A stretch of DNA of 64,000 nucleotides from Bradyrhizobium tropiciagri (GTDB taxonomy: Bacteria; Pseudomonadota; Alphaproteobacteria; Rhizobiales; Xanthobacteraceae). The stretch is from assembly GCF_001189845.1 (NCBI RefSeq), contig NZ_LFLZ01000011.1, forward strand, positions 1 through 64,000, in the 5' to 3' direction. Of this stretch, positions 1-8,582 are shown piece by piece; the stretch's first letter is position 1; every line of letters begins with the position of its first letter. The notes beneath the pieces were generated by a model. That model searched no databases. It was given only the letters and a program-made list of their open reading frames with translations, and had not been told where the DNA came from. The position numbers were made by a program, and so were the translations under genes.

Positions 1-72
1 CCCCGACCGCCCACCGCCGCCCCCCCCAAGCGGGAGAGGGAGAACAACTCTTCTGCGGCTACCTGCCTTTCC

Positions 73-468
73 TCACACCATCGCGATGCAATCGATCTCG
101 ATGTCGAATGGTCCGGTCCATTCCGGGATGCAGACGAAGATCCGCGCCGGCAGATCATCCGCGAAGTATTTTCGGTAGATTGTATTGAATGTCGCGAAGT
201 GTTTTGCCGAGGTGCAGAAGATGTTGCACTTCATCACGTTGTCGAACGTGGCGCCGGCAGCCTCAAGGCACTGCTTCAGCTGCTCCATCACGAGTTCGCT
301 CTGCCGCTCGATCGAGGCGCCAGTGGCGATCTCGCCGGTTGCCGGATCGAACGGCGGCAAGCCGGAGACGAAGACCATGTTGCCGGCGCGCGTGACCGCC
401 GACGCCGGCGCCTTCCAGCGCTCCAGCCAGCTGGAGATCGGTTCGACGCGGATCACTTCCCGTTTCAT
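73..468 (-). CDS. RidA-family (YjgF/YER057c/UK114) protein
   Basis: A 131-aa protein of the RidA fold. Members of the family hydrolyse reactive enamine/imine intermediates released by PLP enzymes, or act in catabolic operons as deaminases. The visible family features are the N-terminal region with VFVSGLPPFDP followed by the amphipathic helix IERQSELVMEQLKQCLEAAG, and the C-terminal PARIFVCIPEW...DIEIDCIA, which carries the conserved arginine of the ligand pocket. I chose the ATG at 468 because AAGG lies about 9 nt upstream; a GTG three codons earlier is possible. It lies downstream of the CoA-transferase on the same strand but is separated from it by a long inverted repeat. The specific substrate cannot be told from sequence. 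Confidence 0.85.
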   Translation of the reverse strand: MKREVIRVEPISSWLERWKAPASAVTRAGNMVFVSGLPPFDPATGEIATGASIERQSELVMEQLKQCLEAAGATFDNVMKCNIFCTSAKHFATFNTIYRKYFADDLPARIFVCIPEWTGPFDIEIDCIAMV

Positions 469-574
469 GATTGGCACCTTCGATGAGGGATCGATGGCGC
501 CAATCTAGCAGGCCGGTGTCAATGATGCTTCGATGCAGGTCGAAGTGTATCGGGGGCGACGCCGCTATCGAACC

Positions 575-675
575 GTCATCCTGAGGAGGCCGCGCAGCGG
601 CCGTCTCGAAGGATCGACGGCCACCGGCCGGGCCGTTCATCCTTCGAGACGCGCTACGCGCTCCTCAGGATGACG
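575..675. repeat. Intergenic inverted repeat, REP-like
   Basis: Two arms face each other. GTCATCCTGAGGAG at 575-588 is matched by CTCCTCAGGATGAC at 661-674, and GTCTCGAAGGAT (603-614) by ATCCTTCGAGAC (639-650). Both arms also contain a short GCGC-rich palindrome. This architecture is typical of dispersed rhizobial intergenic repeats. It sits between the CoA-transferase and RidA genes and could act as a transcript-end structure. Confidence 0.7.
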
Positions 676-711
676 GACCAGCAGCGTAGCCGCCCCAAGG
701 CTTGTCAGCCC

Positions 712-1937
712 CTACAGAATCCCCTGCGCCTTCAGGCCTTCAATCTTGGCCTCGTCATAGCCGATGGTCGCCAGCACGTCCTTGGTGTCGGCCCCTAGCA
801 GCGGCGGGGCGCGGTAGTCGGTGATCGGGGTGCCCGAGAAAGTCAGCGCGTTGCGGATCAGCGACAGGTTCGGCTCGAAGGGGTGATCGACCTTGACCCG
901 CATGCCGCGCGACTGCACGTGCGGATCGCTGAACACCTGCTCGAAATTGTTGATCGGGCCCGACGGCACGCCGGCCTCCTCGAGCTTCTCCAGCCAATAG
1001 GCCACCGGCTGCTTCAGGAACAGCCCGGCGAAGATCGCCATGATCTCCTTGCCGTGCACGACACGGTCGTTGTTCTTGACGAAGCGCTTGTCGCTCGCGA
1101 GTTCGGGTTCGCCGAGCACGGCGCAAGTGCGCTGGAACTGGCCGTCATTGCCGACCACCAGCATCAGCTCGCCGTCGGTGCAGCGGAACACGCCGGCCGG
1201 CATGCCGCCATTGCCCCAGGTGCCGCGCCGCGGCGGCATGTTGCCGTTGACGAGGTAGATCTGCAGCCAGTGCGACAGCGAGGCGATCACGGTGTCGAAC
1301 AGGCAGACGTCGACATGCTGCCCTTCCCCGTTGTTGGCGTCGCGATGGTACAGCGCCGACAGGATACCGATCGAGGTGTTCATACCGGTCATGTAGTCGA
1401 CGATCGAGGGGCCGACCTTCATCGGGCCCGCGCCGGGCTCGCCGTCGATATGGCCGGTCACGCTCATCAGGCCGCCCATCGCCTGCAGGATGGCGTCATA
1501 GCCGGCGCGCGTGGCGTACGGGCCGGTCTGGCCGAAGCCGGTGACCGAGCAATAGATGATGCCGGGATTGATCTGCTTGATCGTCTCGTAGTCGAGGCCG
1601 TAGCGCTTGAGGTCACCGACCTTGTAGTTCTCCATCATCACGTCGACCGACTTGGCGAGCTCGCGGATGATCGCCTGCCCTTCCGGCTTGGCGATGTTGA
1701 CCGTGACGGATTTCTTGTTGCGGTTGGCGCAGAGGTAGAACGAATTGTTGTTGTTCGCCTTGCCTTCGGGATCGCTGAGATAGGGCGGGCCAAAGGCGCG
1801 GGCGTCGTCGCCGCCGCCGGGCCGCTCGATCTTGATCACCTCGCGCCGAGATCCGCCAGCATCTGGGCCGACAGCGGGCCCGCGAGCACCCGCGTCAGGT
1901 CGAGAATCTTGATGCCCGAAAGTGGCAGAGCCGACAT
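712..1937 (-). pseudogene. Family III CoA-transferase (CaiB/BaiF), frameshifted near the 5' end
   Basis: Restoring one missing base near 1843 gives a 408-aa protein starting [20 protein letters not shown], the standard opening of CaiB/BaiF CoA-transferases, which move CoA between carboxylic acids. After the break the frame reads [15 protein letters not shown], then VTGFGQTGPYATRAGYDAI, and SIVDYMTGM, whose Asp is the expected acyl-anhydride-forming residue. The C-terminus is complete. As sequenced, CTCGGCGCGAGGTG reads into TGA, whereas CTCGGCGCCGAGGTG would continue the frame. Substrate is not inferable. Because the rest of the gene is intact I suspect a sequencing deletion rather than a dead gene. 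Confidence 0.8.
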
Positions 1938-2221
1938 GAAGCATTCCTCCGATATCTTGCTAAATCTTGATTATCCGGCGCAGGACAGCGTCCCAGCGAT
2001 GTCTCTCGGCGCCAGAGCTTGCCGATACACCATTTTGCTGCCGCGAGCACTGCATTGTCGGCATGAAGCCATCCCCGGGCGGCCTATGTGCGGCGCACTG
2101 GCCGAGTCGCCGGGAACCCGCCGCGGGAATCGGGCCGATTGCCGCCACGCGAAATTGTGAACAGGCCTGACACCGATTTGCCTCAGCAGCAGCGGTATTT
2201 TACCGCGACGAGGAGGACACC

Positions 2222-2461
2222 ATGCGGACGATCACGACGGTCGGCCTGCTGCTGATGCTGCTTGGGGCCGCCATGCCGCCGACGGATGCGCGCGGCCACG
2301 GCCATAGCCGCTTGCACGGGATACATGCCGGCGGCGTACATCGCGGCGGCGGACTGGCCTCCGACAAGCGACACGGCGACGACGCCTACTCCAAGGCGGC
2401 CTCCGACGAGGAGGACCGCCTCCTCAACACCAGACTGAAGAGCATCTGCCGCGGCTGCTAG
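2222..2461 (+). CDS. Small exported His-rich protein, unknown function
   Basis: A 79-aa protein with a clear signal peptide (hydrophobic LLLMLLGAAM, cleavage probably near PTDARG). A Gly/His-rich stretch (GHGHSRLHGIHAGGVHRGGG) and a charged tail ending CRGC follow. The start is supported by a strong AGGAGG ribosome-binding site 8-9 nt upstream. The histidines and terminal Cys pair could bind metal, but that is inference. It converges on the 3' end of nasA with a 22-bp gap. I do not recognise a named family. Confidence 0.6.
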   Translation: MRTITTVGLLLMLLGAAMPPTDARGHGHSRLHGIHAGGVHRGGGLASDKRHGDDAYSKAASDEEDRLLNTRLKSICRGC

Positions 2462-2483
2462 TCACGCAAGGGAATAGCGGGAG

Positions 2484-5150
2484 TCAGGACGCGATCGCTG
2501 CCTGCCGCGGCTGTGCTGTGGTGCCGATCAGCTTGCCGATCTCAGGCTTGCAGCCGCCGCAATTGGTGCCGGCTTTGAGGCAACGGCCGATCGCATCGAC
2601 GCTGTCGGCGCCTTTCCTGATCTCGGCGGTGATCTGGTGCTGCCCGATGCTGAAGCAGGAGCAGACGATCGGGCCGGCATCCTCGCCGGCGCCGAACGGC
2701 CGTCCTGCGAGCAGCGCCATCCGCGCATTGGCCGACAATTGCGGCTCTGCGAACAGCCCGGTCAGCCAGGCCCGCGACGGCAGCGCGTGATCCGGCGCGA
2801 TGAACACGCAGCCCTCGAGCCGCCCCTCGCGCACCGCCGCGTAGCGGAAGCGGCCCGCCGCCGGATCGCGGTAGGCGATCCATTCGATCTCGACGCCGTC
2901 GAGGCCGAGCTGCGCCTCCGCCCAGTCGCGCCAGCTCTCCGGGCGGACGTCGAGCGCGAGCTCCAGCCGGGTGCAATCGCCGGCCTTGCCGTAAACCCAA
3001 TAGCCTGACGCCGGACGCTTGATCGCGTCGCGGCTCAGGATGAAGGCGTGCCATTTCGGCGCGTAAGGATCGGCCTTCACCGGCGTGTGCTTGGATTCCG
3101 GCTGGCCGGACAGCGGATCGACCGCCGGATTGACCAGCGCGTTGACGCGGCCCTCGCCGGCGAACTCCTCGTTCCAGTGCATCGGCACGAACACGCAGCC
3201 GCGGCGCTGGTCGGCGCTGACCACGACGCGCGCGATCATCTCGCCCCAGTTGCTCGTCAGCCGCACCAGTCCATCGTTCTGCAGCCCGGCCTGCCGCGCA
3301 TCCTCGGGATGAATCTCGGCATAGGGTTCGAAGACATGCGACAGCAGCCGTCCGGTTTTGCCGGTCCGGGTCATGGTGTGCCACTGATCGCGGACGCGGC
3401 CGGTGTTGAGCACCAGCGGAAAATCGCGGCTGGTCGCATTGCGTGCCGCGCGCGGCGCGACCGGCACGAAGCGCGCCTTGCGGTCGGGCGTAAAAAACGT
3501 CTGGCTCTCGAACATCCGCGGCGTGCCGGCCGGATATCCTGACGTCACCGGCCACTGCACCGGCGCCAGCGCGTCATAGGCGCCGTCATCGAGCGCAGCC
3601 AGCGCCGAGATGTCGAAATCGCGCCGGCCGTCATTCTCGAAGCCCGACAGTTCGGCGTGCTCGCGGAACACCTCCGCGGCTGACGCGTAGTCGAAGCCGG
3701 CATATCCCATCCGGGTGGCGACGTCGCAGATGATGCGCCAGTCGGGGCGCGCCTCGCCCGGCGCTGCAAGGAACGGTCGCTGCCGCGAGATCCGGCGCTC
3801 GGAATTGGTGACGGTGCCGTCCTTCTCGCCCCACGCCAGCGCTGGCAGCAGCACATCGGCACAGCGCGTGGTGTCGGTGTCGCGCATGCAATCTGTCACC
3901 ACGACCAGCTTGCAGGCCTCAAGCGCGGCCCGCGCGCGATCGGCGTCGGGCAGGCTCACCACCGGATTGGTCGAGATGATCCACACCGCCTTGATGCGGC
4001 CGTCGGCGATCGCGTCGAACATGTCGACCGCTTTCAACCCGGCCTTCTCCGCAACAAGCGGCGCGCGCCAGAACCGCTGCACCAGCTCGCGATGCGCCGG
4101 ATTCTCGATCTCCATATGTGCGGCAAGCTGGTTGGCGAGCCCGCCGACCTCGCGGCCGCCCATCGCGTTGGGCTGCCCGGTGAGCGAGAACGGGCCCATG
4201 CCGGGGCGGCCGATGCGCCCGGTCAACAGATGGCAATTGATGATGGCGTTGACCTTGTCGACGCCGCTCGACGACTGGTTGATGCCCTGCGAATACAGCG
4301 TGACGACGCGCTCGGTCCGGGTGAACCAGTCGAAGAACAGGCCGACCGCGCCTTCGGTCAGGCCGCAGGTCGCAGCCGTCTGCGCCACAGTCTGGCCCGC
4401 CACCTGCTTGAGCGCGTCGACGACCCCCGTCGTGCAGTTGCCGACAAAGCTGCGATCCACCGCATTGCTGCCGGCGAGGAAGGCGAACAGCCCGTTGAAC
4501 AGCACGCTGTCGCTACCCGAGCGCAGCGGCAGGTGCAGATCGGCGCCTTCGCAGGTCGCAGTGCGGCGCGGATCGATCACCACGATCTTGCACGCCGGGT
4601 TCTTCTCCTTCGCCGCCAGCATGCGCTGGTGCAGGATCGGATGGCACCAGGCGGCGTTGGAGCCGACCAGCACGAGAAGATCCGCCTGCTCGAGATCCTC
4701 GTAGCAGCCCGGCACGGTATCGCTGCCGAACGCGCGCTTGTGCCCGGCGACGCTGGACGCCATGCAGAGCCGCGAATTGGTGTCGATATTGGCGGTGCCG
4801 ACAAAACCCTTGGCGAGCTTGTTGATGACGTAATAGTCCTCGGTCAAGAGCTGGCCGGAGACATAGAACGCGACCGCGTCGGGCCCATGCTCGCGAATAA
4901 CGCGGCTGAAGCCGTCGGCGACGCGATCGAGCGCGTCGTCCCACGCAGCAGGCGCGCCGTCGACGACAGGCTCGAGCAGACGTCCGTCGAGATCGATGGT
5001 CTCGGCGAGCGCCGAGCCCTTGCTGCAGAGCCGGCCGAAATTGGCCGGATGCTGCTTGTCGCCCTCGACCCTGACGGTGCCCGCCGCGTCCTTCGACGCG
5101 ATGACGCCACAGCCGACACCGCAATAAGGACACGTGGTCTTGACAGGCAT
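2484..5150 (-). CDS. nasA: Assimilatory nitrate reductase catalytic subunit
   Basis: An 888-aa cytoplasmic molybdopterin oxidoreductase that reduces nitrate to nitrite. The N-terminal CPYCGVGCGV plus the downstream CSKG form the [4Fe-4S] site. NSRLCMAS carries the expected Mo-ligand cysteine, followed by the bis-MGD-binding body and the C-terminal dinucleotide-binding domain. At the end a BFD-like [2Fe-2S] module is present (CSCFSIG ... CLKAGTNCGGCKPEIG), typical of NasA/NasC proteins that take electrons from a separate reductase. It is the last gene of nirB-nirD-nasA, 10 nt after nirD, so nitrate is taken to ammonium by one operon. No separate NasB-like reductase is present. Confidence 0.95.
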   Translation of the reverse strand: MPVKTTCPYCGVGCGVIASKDAAGTVRVEGDKQHPANFGRLCSKGSALAETIDLDGRLLEPVVDGAPAAWDDALDRVADGFSRVIREHGPDAVAFYVSGQLLTEDYYVINKLAKGFVGTANIDTNSRLCMASSVAGHKRAFGSDTVPGCYEDLEQADLLVLVGSNAAWCHPILHQRMLAAKEKNPACKIVVIDPRRTATCEGADLHLPLRSGSDSVLFNGLFAFLAGSNAVDRSFVGNCTTGVVDALKQVAGQTVAQTAATCGLTEGAVGLFFDWFTRTERVVTLYSQGINQSSSGVDKVNAIINCHLLTGRIGRPGMGPFSLTGQPNAMGGREVGGLANQLAAHMEIENPAHRELVQRFWRAPLVAEKAGLKAVDMFDAIADGRIKAVWIISTNPVVSLPDADRARAALEACKLVVVTDCMRDTDTTRCADVLLPALAWGEKDGTVTNSERRISRQRPFLAAPGEARPDWRIICDVATRMGYAGFDYASAAEVFREHAELSGFENDGRRDFDISALAALDDGAYDALAPVQWPVTSGYPAGTPRMFESQTFFTPDRKARFVPVAPRAARNATSRDFPLVLNTGRVRDQWHTMTRTGKTGRLLSHVFEPYAEIHPEDARQAGLQNDGLVRLTSNWGEMIARVVVSADQRRGCVFVPMHWNEEFAGEGRVNALVNPAVDPLSGQPESKHTPVKADPYAPKWHAFILSRDAIKRPASGYWVYGKAGDCTRLELALDVRPESWRDWAEAQLGLDGVEIEWIAYRDPAAGRFRYAAVREGRLEGCVFIAPDHALPSRAWLTGLFAEPQLSANARMALLAGRPFGAGEDAGPIVCSCFSIGQHQITAEIRKGADSVDAIGRCLKAGTNCGGCKPEIGKLIGTTAQPRQAAIAS

Positions 5151-5160
5151 TGGCTGACGC

Positions 5161-5490
5161 TCAGCTCACCGCGGCCGCCTGCCGCACCGACAGCCAGACA
5201 ATGCCGTTCTCGACCTTGGCCGGATGGGTATGCGTGCAGCCTTCGTCGGGCGCGACCGCCTGGCCACTGGCCAGCTCGATGACGAAATTATGCAGCGGAC
5301 AGGTGACGCGCTTGTTATGCACGATGCCCTGCGACAGCGGCCCGCCTTTGTGCGGGCAGCGGTCGTCGAGCGCGAACACCTCGTCGCTCTCGGTGCGGAA
5401 CACCGCGATGTTGCCGCCAGGGGTGCGCACCACGCGCGAGCCGAGCCGCGGAATGTCGGCGAGTGCGCCGATTTCGATCCACTGGGTCAT
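5161..5490 (-). CDS. nirD: Nitrite reductase small subunit, Rieske-type
   Basis: A 109-aa NirD subunit of the NAD(P)H nitrite reductase. It has the Rieske [2Fe-2S] ligand pairs C-P-H in DDRCPHKGGPL and C-P-L-H in VTCPLHNFVIEL. The start codon overlaps the nirB stop (ATGA, 5487-5490), indicating translational coupling. It supports NirB in reducing nitrite to ammonium in the cytoplasm. Confidence 0.95.
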   Translation of the reverse strand: MTQWIEIGALADIPRLGSRVVRTPGGNIAVFRTESDEVFALDDRCPHKGGPLSQGIVHNKRVTCPLHNFVIELASGQAVAPDEGCTHTHPAKVENGIVWLSVRQAAAVS

Positions 5491-7946
5491 GCGAGCTCCA
5501 ATTCGGCTAGAGGCGCAAATTCGTTGCGGTCGACGCCGCGGCTGGCGCGCTCCGCCCACGGGTCGGTCTGCGCGAACTGCTGCGAATAGGCAAAGCGGGC
5601 GAACAGCGCCTTGCGGTTGGCGATGTCGTCGACCACCCGCTTCCTGATCTGCTCGAGACCGACGCGGTCGCACCATTTGTACATGCGCTCGAGATACCAT
5701 CCCTCCTCGCGATAGAGCTGGGTCAGCGCCACGATCACCTCGAGGCACTCGTCCTCGGTCTCGACCTTGGTCAGGAACTCGGTGCCCTTGATGTGCAGAC
5801 CGGCGGCGCCGGCGAAATGGATCTCGTAGCCGGAATCGACGCAGACCACGCCGACGTCCTTGCAGGTCGCTTCCGCACAGTTGCGCGGGCAGCCGGAGAC
5901 GCCGAGCTTGACCTTGGCCGGCGTCCACGAACCCCACATGAACTTCTCGAGCTTGACGCCGAGGCCGGTGGAATCCTGGGTGCCGAAGCGGCACCATTCG
6001 GAGCCGACGCAGGTCTTCACCGTGCGCAAGCCCTTGGCATAGGCGTGGCCCGACACCATGCCGGCGTCGTTGAGATCGGCCCACACCGCCGGCAGATCCT
6101 CCTTCTTGACGCCGAGCAGGTCGATGCGCTGGCCGCCGGTGACCTTCACCGTCGGGATGTTGAACTTCTCGGCGACGTCGGCGATGGCGCGCAGCTCGCT
6201 CGGCGTGGTAACGCCGCCCCACATCCGCGGCACCACCGAATAAGTGCCGTCCTTCTGGATGTTGGCGTGGACGCGCTCGTTGATGAAGCGCGACTGCTGG
6301 TCGTCGCGGTATTCGCCCGGCCAGGTCGCGAGCAGATAGTAGTTCAGCGCCGGACGGCAGGAATGGCAGCCGTTCAGCGTCTTCCACTCCATGAAGCGCA
6401 TCACGGCCGGGATGGTCTTGAGCTGCTGCTCGACGATGACGCGGCGGACGTCGTCATGGCTGTGATCGGTGCACTTGCACAGCGGCTTGACCTTCGGCGC
6501 CGCCGAATAGTCGCCGCCGAGCGTGAACGCCAGCACCTGCTCGACAAGGCCGGTGCAGGACCCGCAGGACGACGACGCCTTGGTATGGGCGCGGACGTCG
6601 TCGAGCGTGAACAGCTTCTTGTCCGAGATCGCCTTGACGATCGCGCCCTTGCAGACGCCGTTGCAGCCGCAGATCTCGGTCTCATCGCTCATCGCGGCAA
6701 CCGAGTTCTGGCCGCTGACGCGGCCGTCGCCGAGATTGGCGGCGCCGAACACCAGGCGCTCGCGCATGTGCGAGACGTCGGTGCCGTCGCGCAGATGCTG
6801 GAAGTACCAGGGGCCGTCGATGGTGTCGCCATAGAGCACGGCGCCGACGATCTTCTTGTCCTTCAGGATGATGCGCTTGTAGACGCCGCGGTTGGCGTCC
6901 TGCAGCACGATCTCCTCCTTGTCCGGCCCAGGCGCGAAGTCGCCGGCGGAGAACAGGTCGATGCCGGTGACCTTCAGCTTGGTCGAGGTGACCGAGCCGT
7001 CATAGGTGGCAAAGCCCTTCATCGCGAGATGGTTGGCGCAGACCTTGGCCTGGTCGAACAGCGGCGCGACGAGACCGTAGGTCTGGCGGCGGTGCTGCAC
7101 GCATTCGCCGACCGCATAGATGCGGCCGTCATAGGTCTGCATGGTGTCGGAGACGACGATGCCGCGCTCGCAGTAGAGCCCGGCCTTCTTGGCGAGCTCG
7201 AAGTTCGGGCGGATACCGACTGCCATCACCACAAGATCGGCCGGCAGCTCGGTGCCGTCGCCGAAACGCACGCCGGTGACGCGGTCCTCGCCCAGGATCG
7301 CCTGGGTCTGCGCCGGCATCTTGAACACCATGCCGCGCTCTTCCAGCGACTTGCGCAGGAGGCCGCCGGCCACCGGATCGAGCTGGCGCTCCATCAAGGT
7401 GTCGAGCAGATGCACGACGGTGACGTTCATGCCGCGCTTCATCAACCCGTTGGCAGCTTCGAGGCCCAAGAGGCCGCCGCCGATCACGACCGCGTTGCGA
7501 TAGTCGGTCGAGGCCTTGATCATGCGATCGACATCATAGATGTCACGGAAGCCGATCACGCCCGGCAGCTCCTTGCCCGGCAGCGGCAGCATGATCGGGT
7601 TTGAGCCCGTCGCGATCAGCAGGCGGTCATACGGCACGCGCTCGCCTGCCTCGGTGACGACTTCGAAGGTCCGGCGATCGATCATGTTGACCGTCTCGCC
7701 CTTGCGCAGCGTGATGTTGTTGTCCTCGTACCAGTCGACGGTGTTGAGCATGATGTCGTCGACGGTCTTCTCGCCGGCAAGCACCGGCGATAGCAGGATG
7801 CGGTTGTAATTGCCGTACGGCTCGGAGCCGAACACCGTGATGTCGTAGAGATCGGGCGCGCGTTCGAGCAGCGCCTCCACCGTGCGGATGCCGGCCATCC
7901 CGTTGCCGATCACCACGAGCTTCTGCTTGATCACCTTGTCGAGCAT
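5487..7946 (-). CDS. nirB: Nitrite reductase large subunit
   Basis: An 819-aa siroheme nitrite reductase (nitrite to ammonium, NAD(P)H). The N-terminal FAD/NAD domain starts KLVVIGNGMAGIRTVEALL and has a second nucleotide motif (AVVIGGGLLGLEAANGL). A central BFD-like [2Fe-2S] module follows (CGCNGVCKGAIV ... SSCGSCTG), with a second cysteine cluster CKCTDHSHDD. The C-terminal siroheme/[4Fe-4S] domain carries TCVGSEWC and GCPRNCAEATCKDVG. I chose the ATG at 7946 because the domain begins there; the open frame extends upstream into the leader without similarity. The upstream sigma-54-like promoter suggests nitrogen control. Confidence 0.95.
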   Translation of the reverse strand: MLDKVIKQKLVVIGNGMAGIRTVEALLERAPDLYDITVFGSEPYGNYNRILLSPVLAGEKTVDDIMLNTVDWYEDNNITLRKGETVNMIDRRTFEVVTEAGERVPYDRLLIATGSNPIMLPLPGKELPGVIGFRDIYDVDRMIKASTDYRNAVVIGGGLLGLEAANGLMKRGMNVTVVHLLDTLMERQLDPVAGGLLRKSLEERGMVFKMPAQTQAILGEDRVTGVRFGDGTELPADLVVMAVGIRPNFELAKKAGLYCERGIVVSDTMQTYDGRIYAVGECVQHRRQTYGLVAPLFDQAKVCANHLAMKGFATYDGSVTSTKLKVTGIDLFSAGDFAPGPDKEEIVLQDANRGVYKRIILKDKKIVGAVLYGDTIDGPWYFQHLRDGTDVSHMRERLVFGAANLGDGRVSGQNSVAAMSDETEICGCNGVCKGAIVKAISDKKLFTLDDVRAHTKASSSCGSCTGLVEQVLAFTLGGDYSAAPKVKPLCKCTDHSHDDVRRVIVEQQLKTIPAVMRFMEWKTLNGCHSCRPALNYYLLATWPGEYRDDQQSRFINERVHANIQKDGTYSVVPRMWGGVTTPSELRAIADVAEKFNIPTVKVTGGQRIDLLGVKKEDLPAVWADLNDAGMVSGHAYAKGLRTVKTCVGSEWCRFGTQDSTGLGVKLEKFMWGSWTPAKVKLGVSGCPRNCAEATCKDVGVVCVDSGYEIHFAGAAGLHIKGTEFLTKVETEDECLEVIVALTQLYREEGWYLERMYKWCDRVGLEQIRKRVVDDIANRKALFARFAYSQQFAQTDPWAERASRGVDRNEFAPLAELELA

Positions 7947-8091
7947 GGTCTGCCTTTCAATTCCGACGATGGTGCTCAACGACGCGGCGCGCGTCATCGA
8001 TCGACACCGATCAGGTTTGGAGTTGTTAGGAAGCCCAGCCGCGGGCGCAGACCGTCCTCGATGACGATCGATGTTCCGTTGCCGACTGATA

Positions 8092-8107
8092 TTCAAAACA
8101 CGTGCCA
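8092..8107 (-). promoter_or_regulatory. Sigma-54-like promoter for nirB-nirD-nasA
   Basis: On the minus strand the sequence is TGGCACG-TGTT-TTGAA. It matches the -24/-12 consensus (TGGCACG-N4-TTGCW) except for A in place of the -12 C. Transcription would begin near 8080, leaving a leader of about 135 nt before nirB. Confidence 0.45.
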
Positions 8108-8206
8108 ATTCGCGACGGACGAATCCCGTTGTAAAATCAACGGGTTTCTGACGGTCTCGAATCTGCCCGGCGGCGCGGCACGACCGCAGCTGGCCGATTT
8201 TTTAGC

Positions 8207-8319
8207 CATGCCGATGATCTCTTGTGCAGCACAGCATCAGCGACCGCGATGACGATCGCGAAGCGGCTATCGATGCGCTGGCACATGCCGATGACGCGTC
8301 GCACAAGAAAGCATCAGCG
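8207..8319. repeat. Two 36-bp imperfect direct repeats, candidate enhancer sites
   Basis: CATGCCGATGA and AGCATCAGCG occur as a pair at 8207-8217/8233-8242 and again at 8284-8294/8310-8319, with identical internal spacing and a 77-bp offset. The first copy also contains the small palindrome TGTGC-A-GCACA. Position relative to both sigma-54 promoters suggests activator binding. Confidence 0.45.
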
Positions 8320-8436
8320 TGCGCGTTTGCGCGCCGCCACTTGCTGCAAGCCACGCCAATTTCGATCGTGGAATCCGGTTCGCGATCTCGCTGCAACGTC
8401 TTGCGACTGCAAGGCAAAGCGACGCGAACGATTCGA

Positions 8437-8452
8437 TGGCACGCAAATTGCT
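8437..8452 (+). promoter_or_regulatory. Sigma-54 promoter for narK
   Basis: TGGCACG-CAAA-TTGCT is a complete match to the sigma-54 -24/-12 consensus. The predicted start is near 8464, giving an untranslated leader of about 119 nt before the transporter ATG at 8583. That leader contains a hairpin AGCCG-CTTCCA-CGGCT at 8536-8551. Confidence 0.75.
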
Positions 8453-8582
8453 GACCTGACTTTCTTGACGGAGTGCGTCTCAACGACGAGCGCGCCCACA
8501 CATTCACCCACATTCGATTTATCTGCGCCTGAGAGAGCCGCTTCCACGGCTGTCTCCGCCGCATCACCGCGAGACGCTTGCG

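Larger units (their letters stand above)
7947..8582. other. Divergent control region between nirBD-nasA and narK
   Basis: This 636-bp region has no convincing gene. It holds an outward-facing sigma-54-type promoter on each strand, at 8092-8107 (leftward) and 8437-8452 (rightward). Between them are two copies of an imperfect direct repeat, CATGCCGATGA-N15-AGCATCAGCG, at 8207-8242 and 8284-8319, exactly 77 bp apart. There is also a hairpin CGCGAT-GACG-ATCGCG (8245-8260). The repeats lie where enhancer-binding-protein sites are normally found for both promoters. Assigning them to NtrC or another activator is inference. Confidence 0.55.

Noticed and set aside
575..675. Long inverted repeat as an insertion-sequence end
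   Set aside because: No transposase or target duplication nearby; the pattern fits a dispersed REP-like element.
8536..8551. Hexaloop hairpin in the narK leader as an ANTAR (NasR/NasT) target
   Set aside because: The loop CTTCCA lacks the A at position 1 and G at position 4 expected for ANTAR-binding loops, and a clear second hairpin is not evident.
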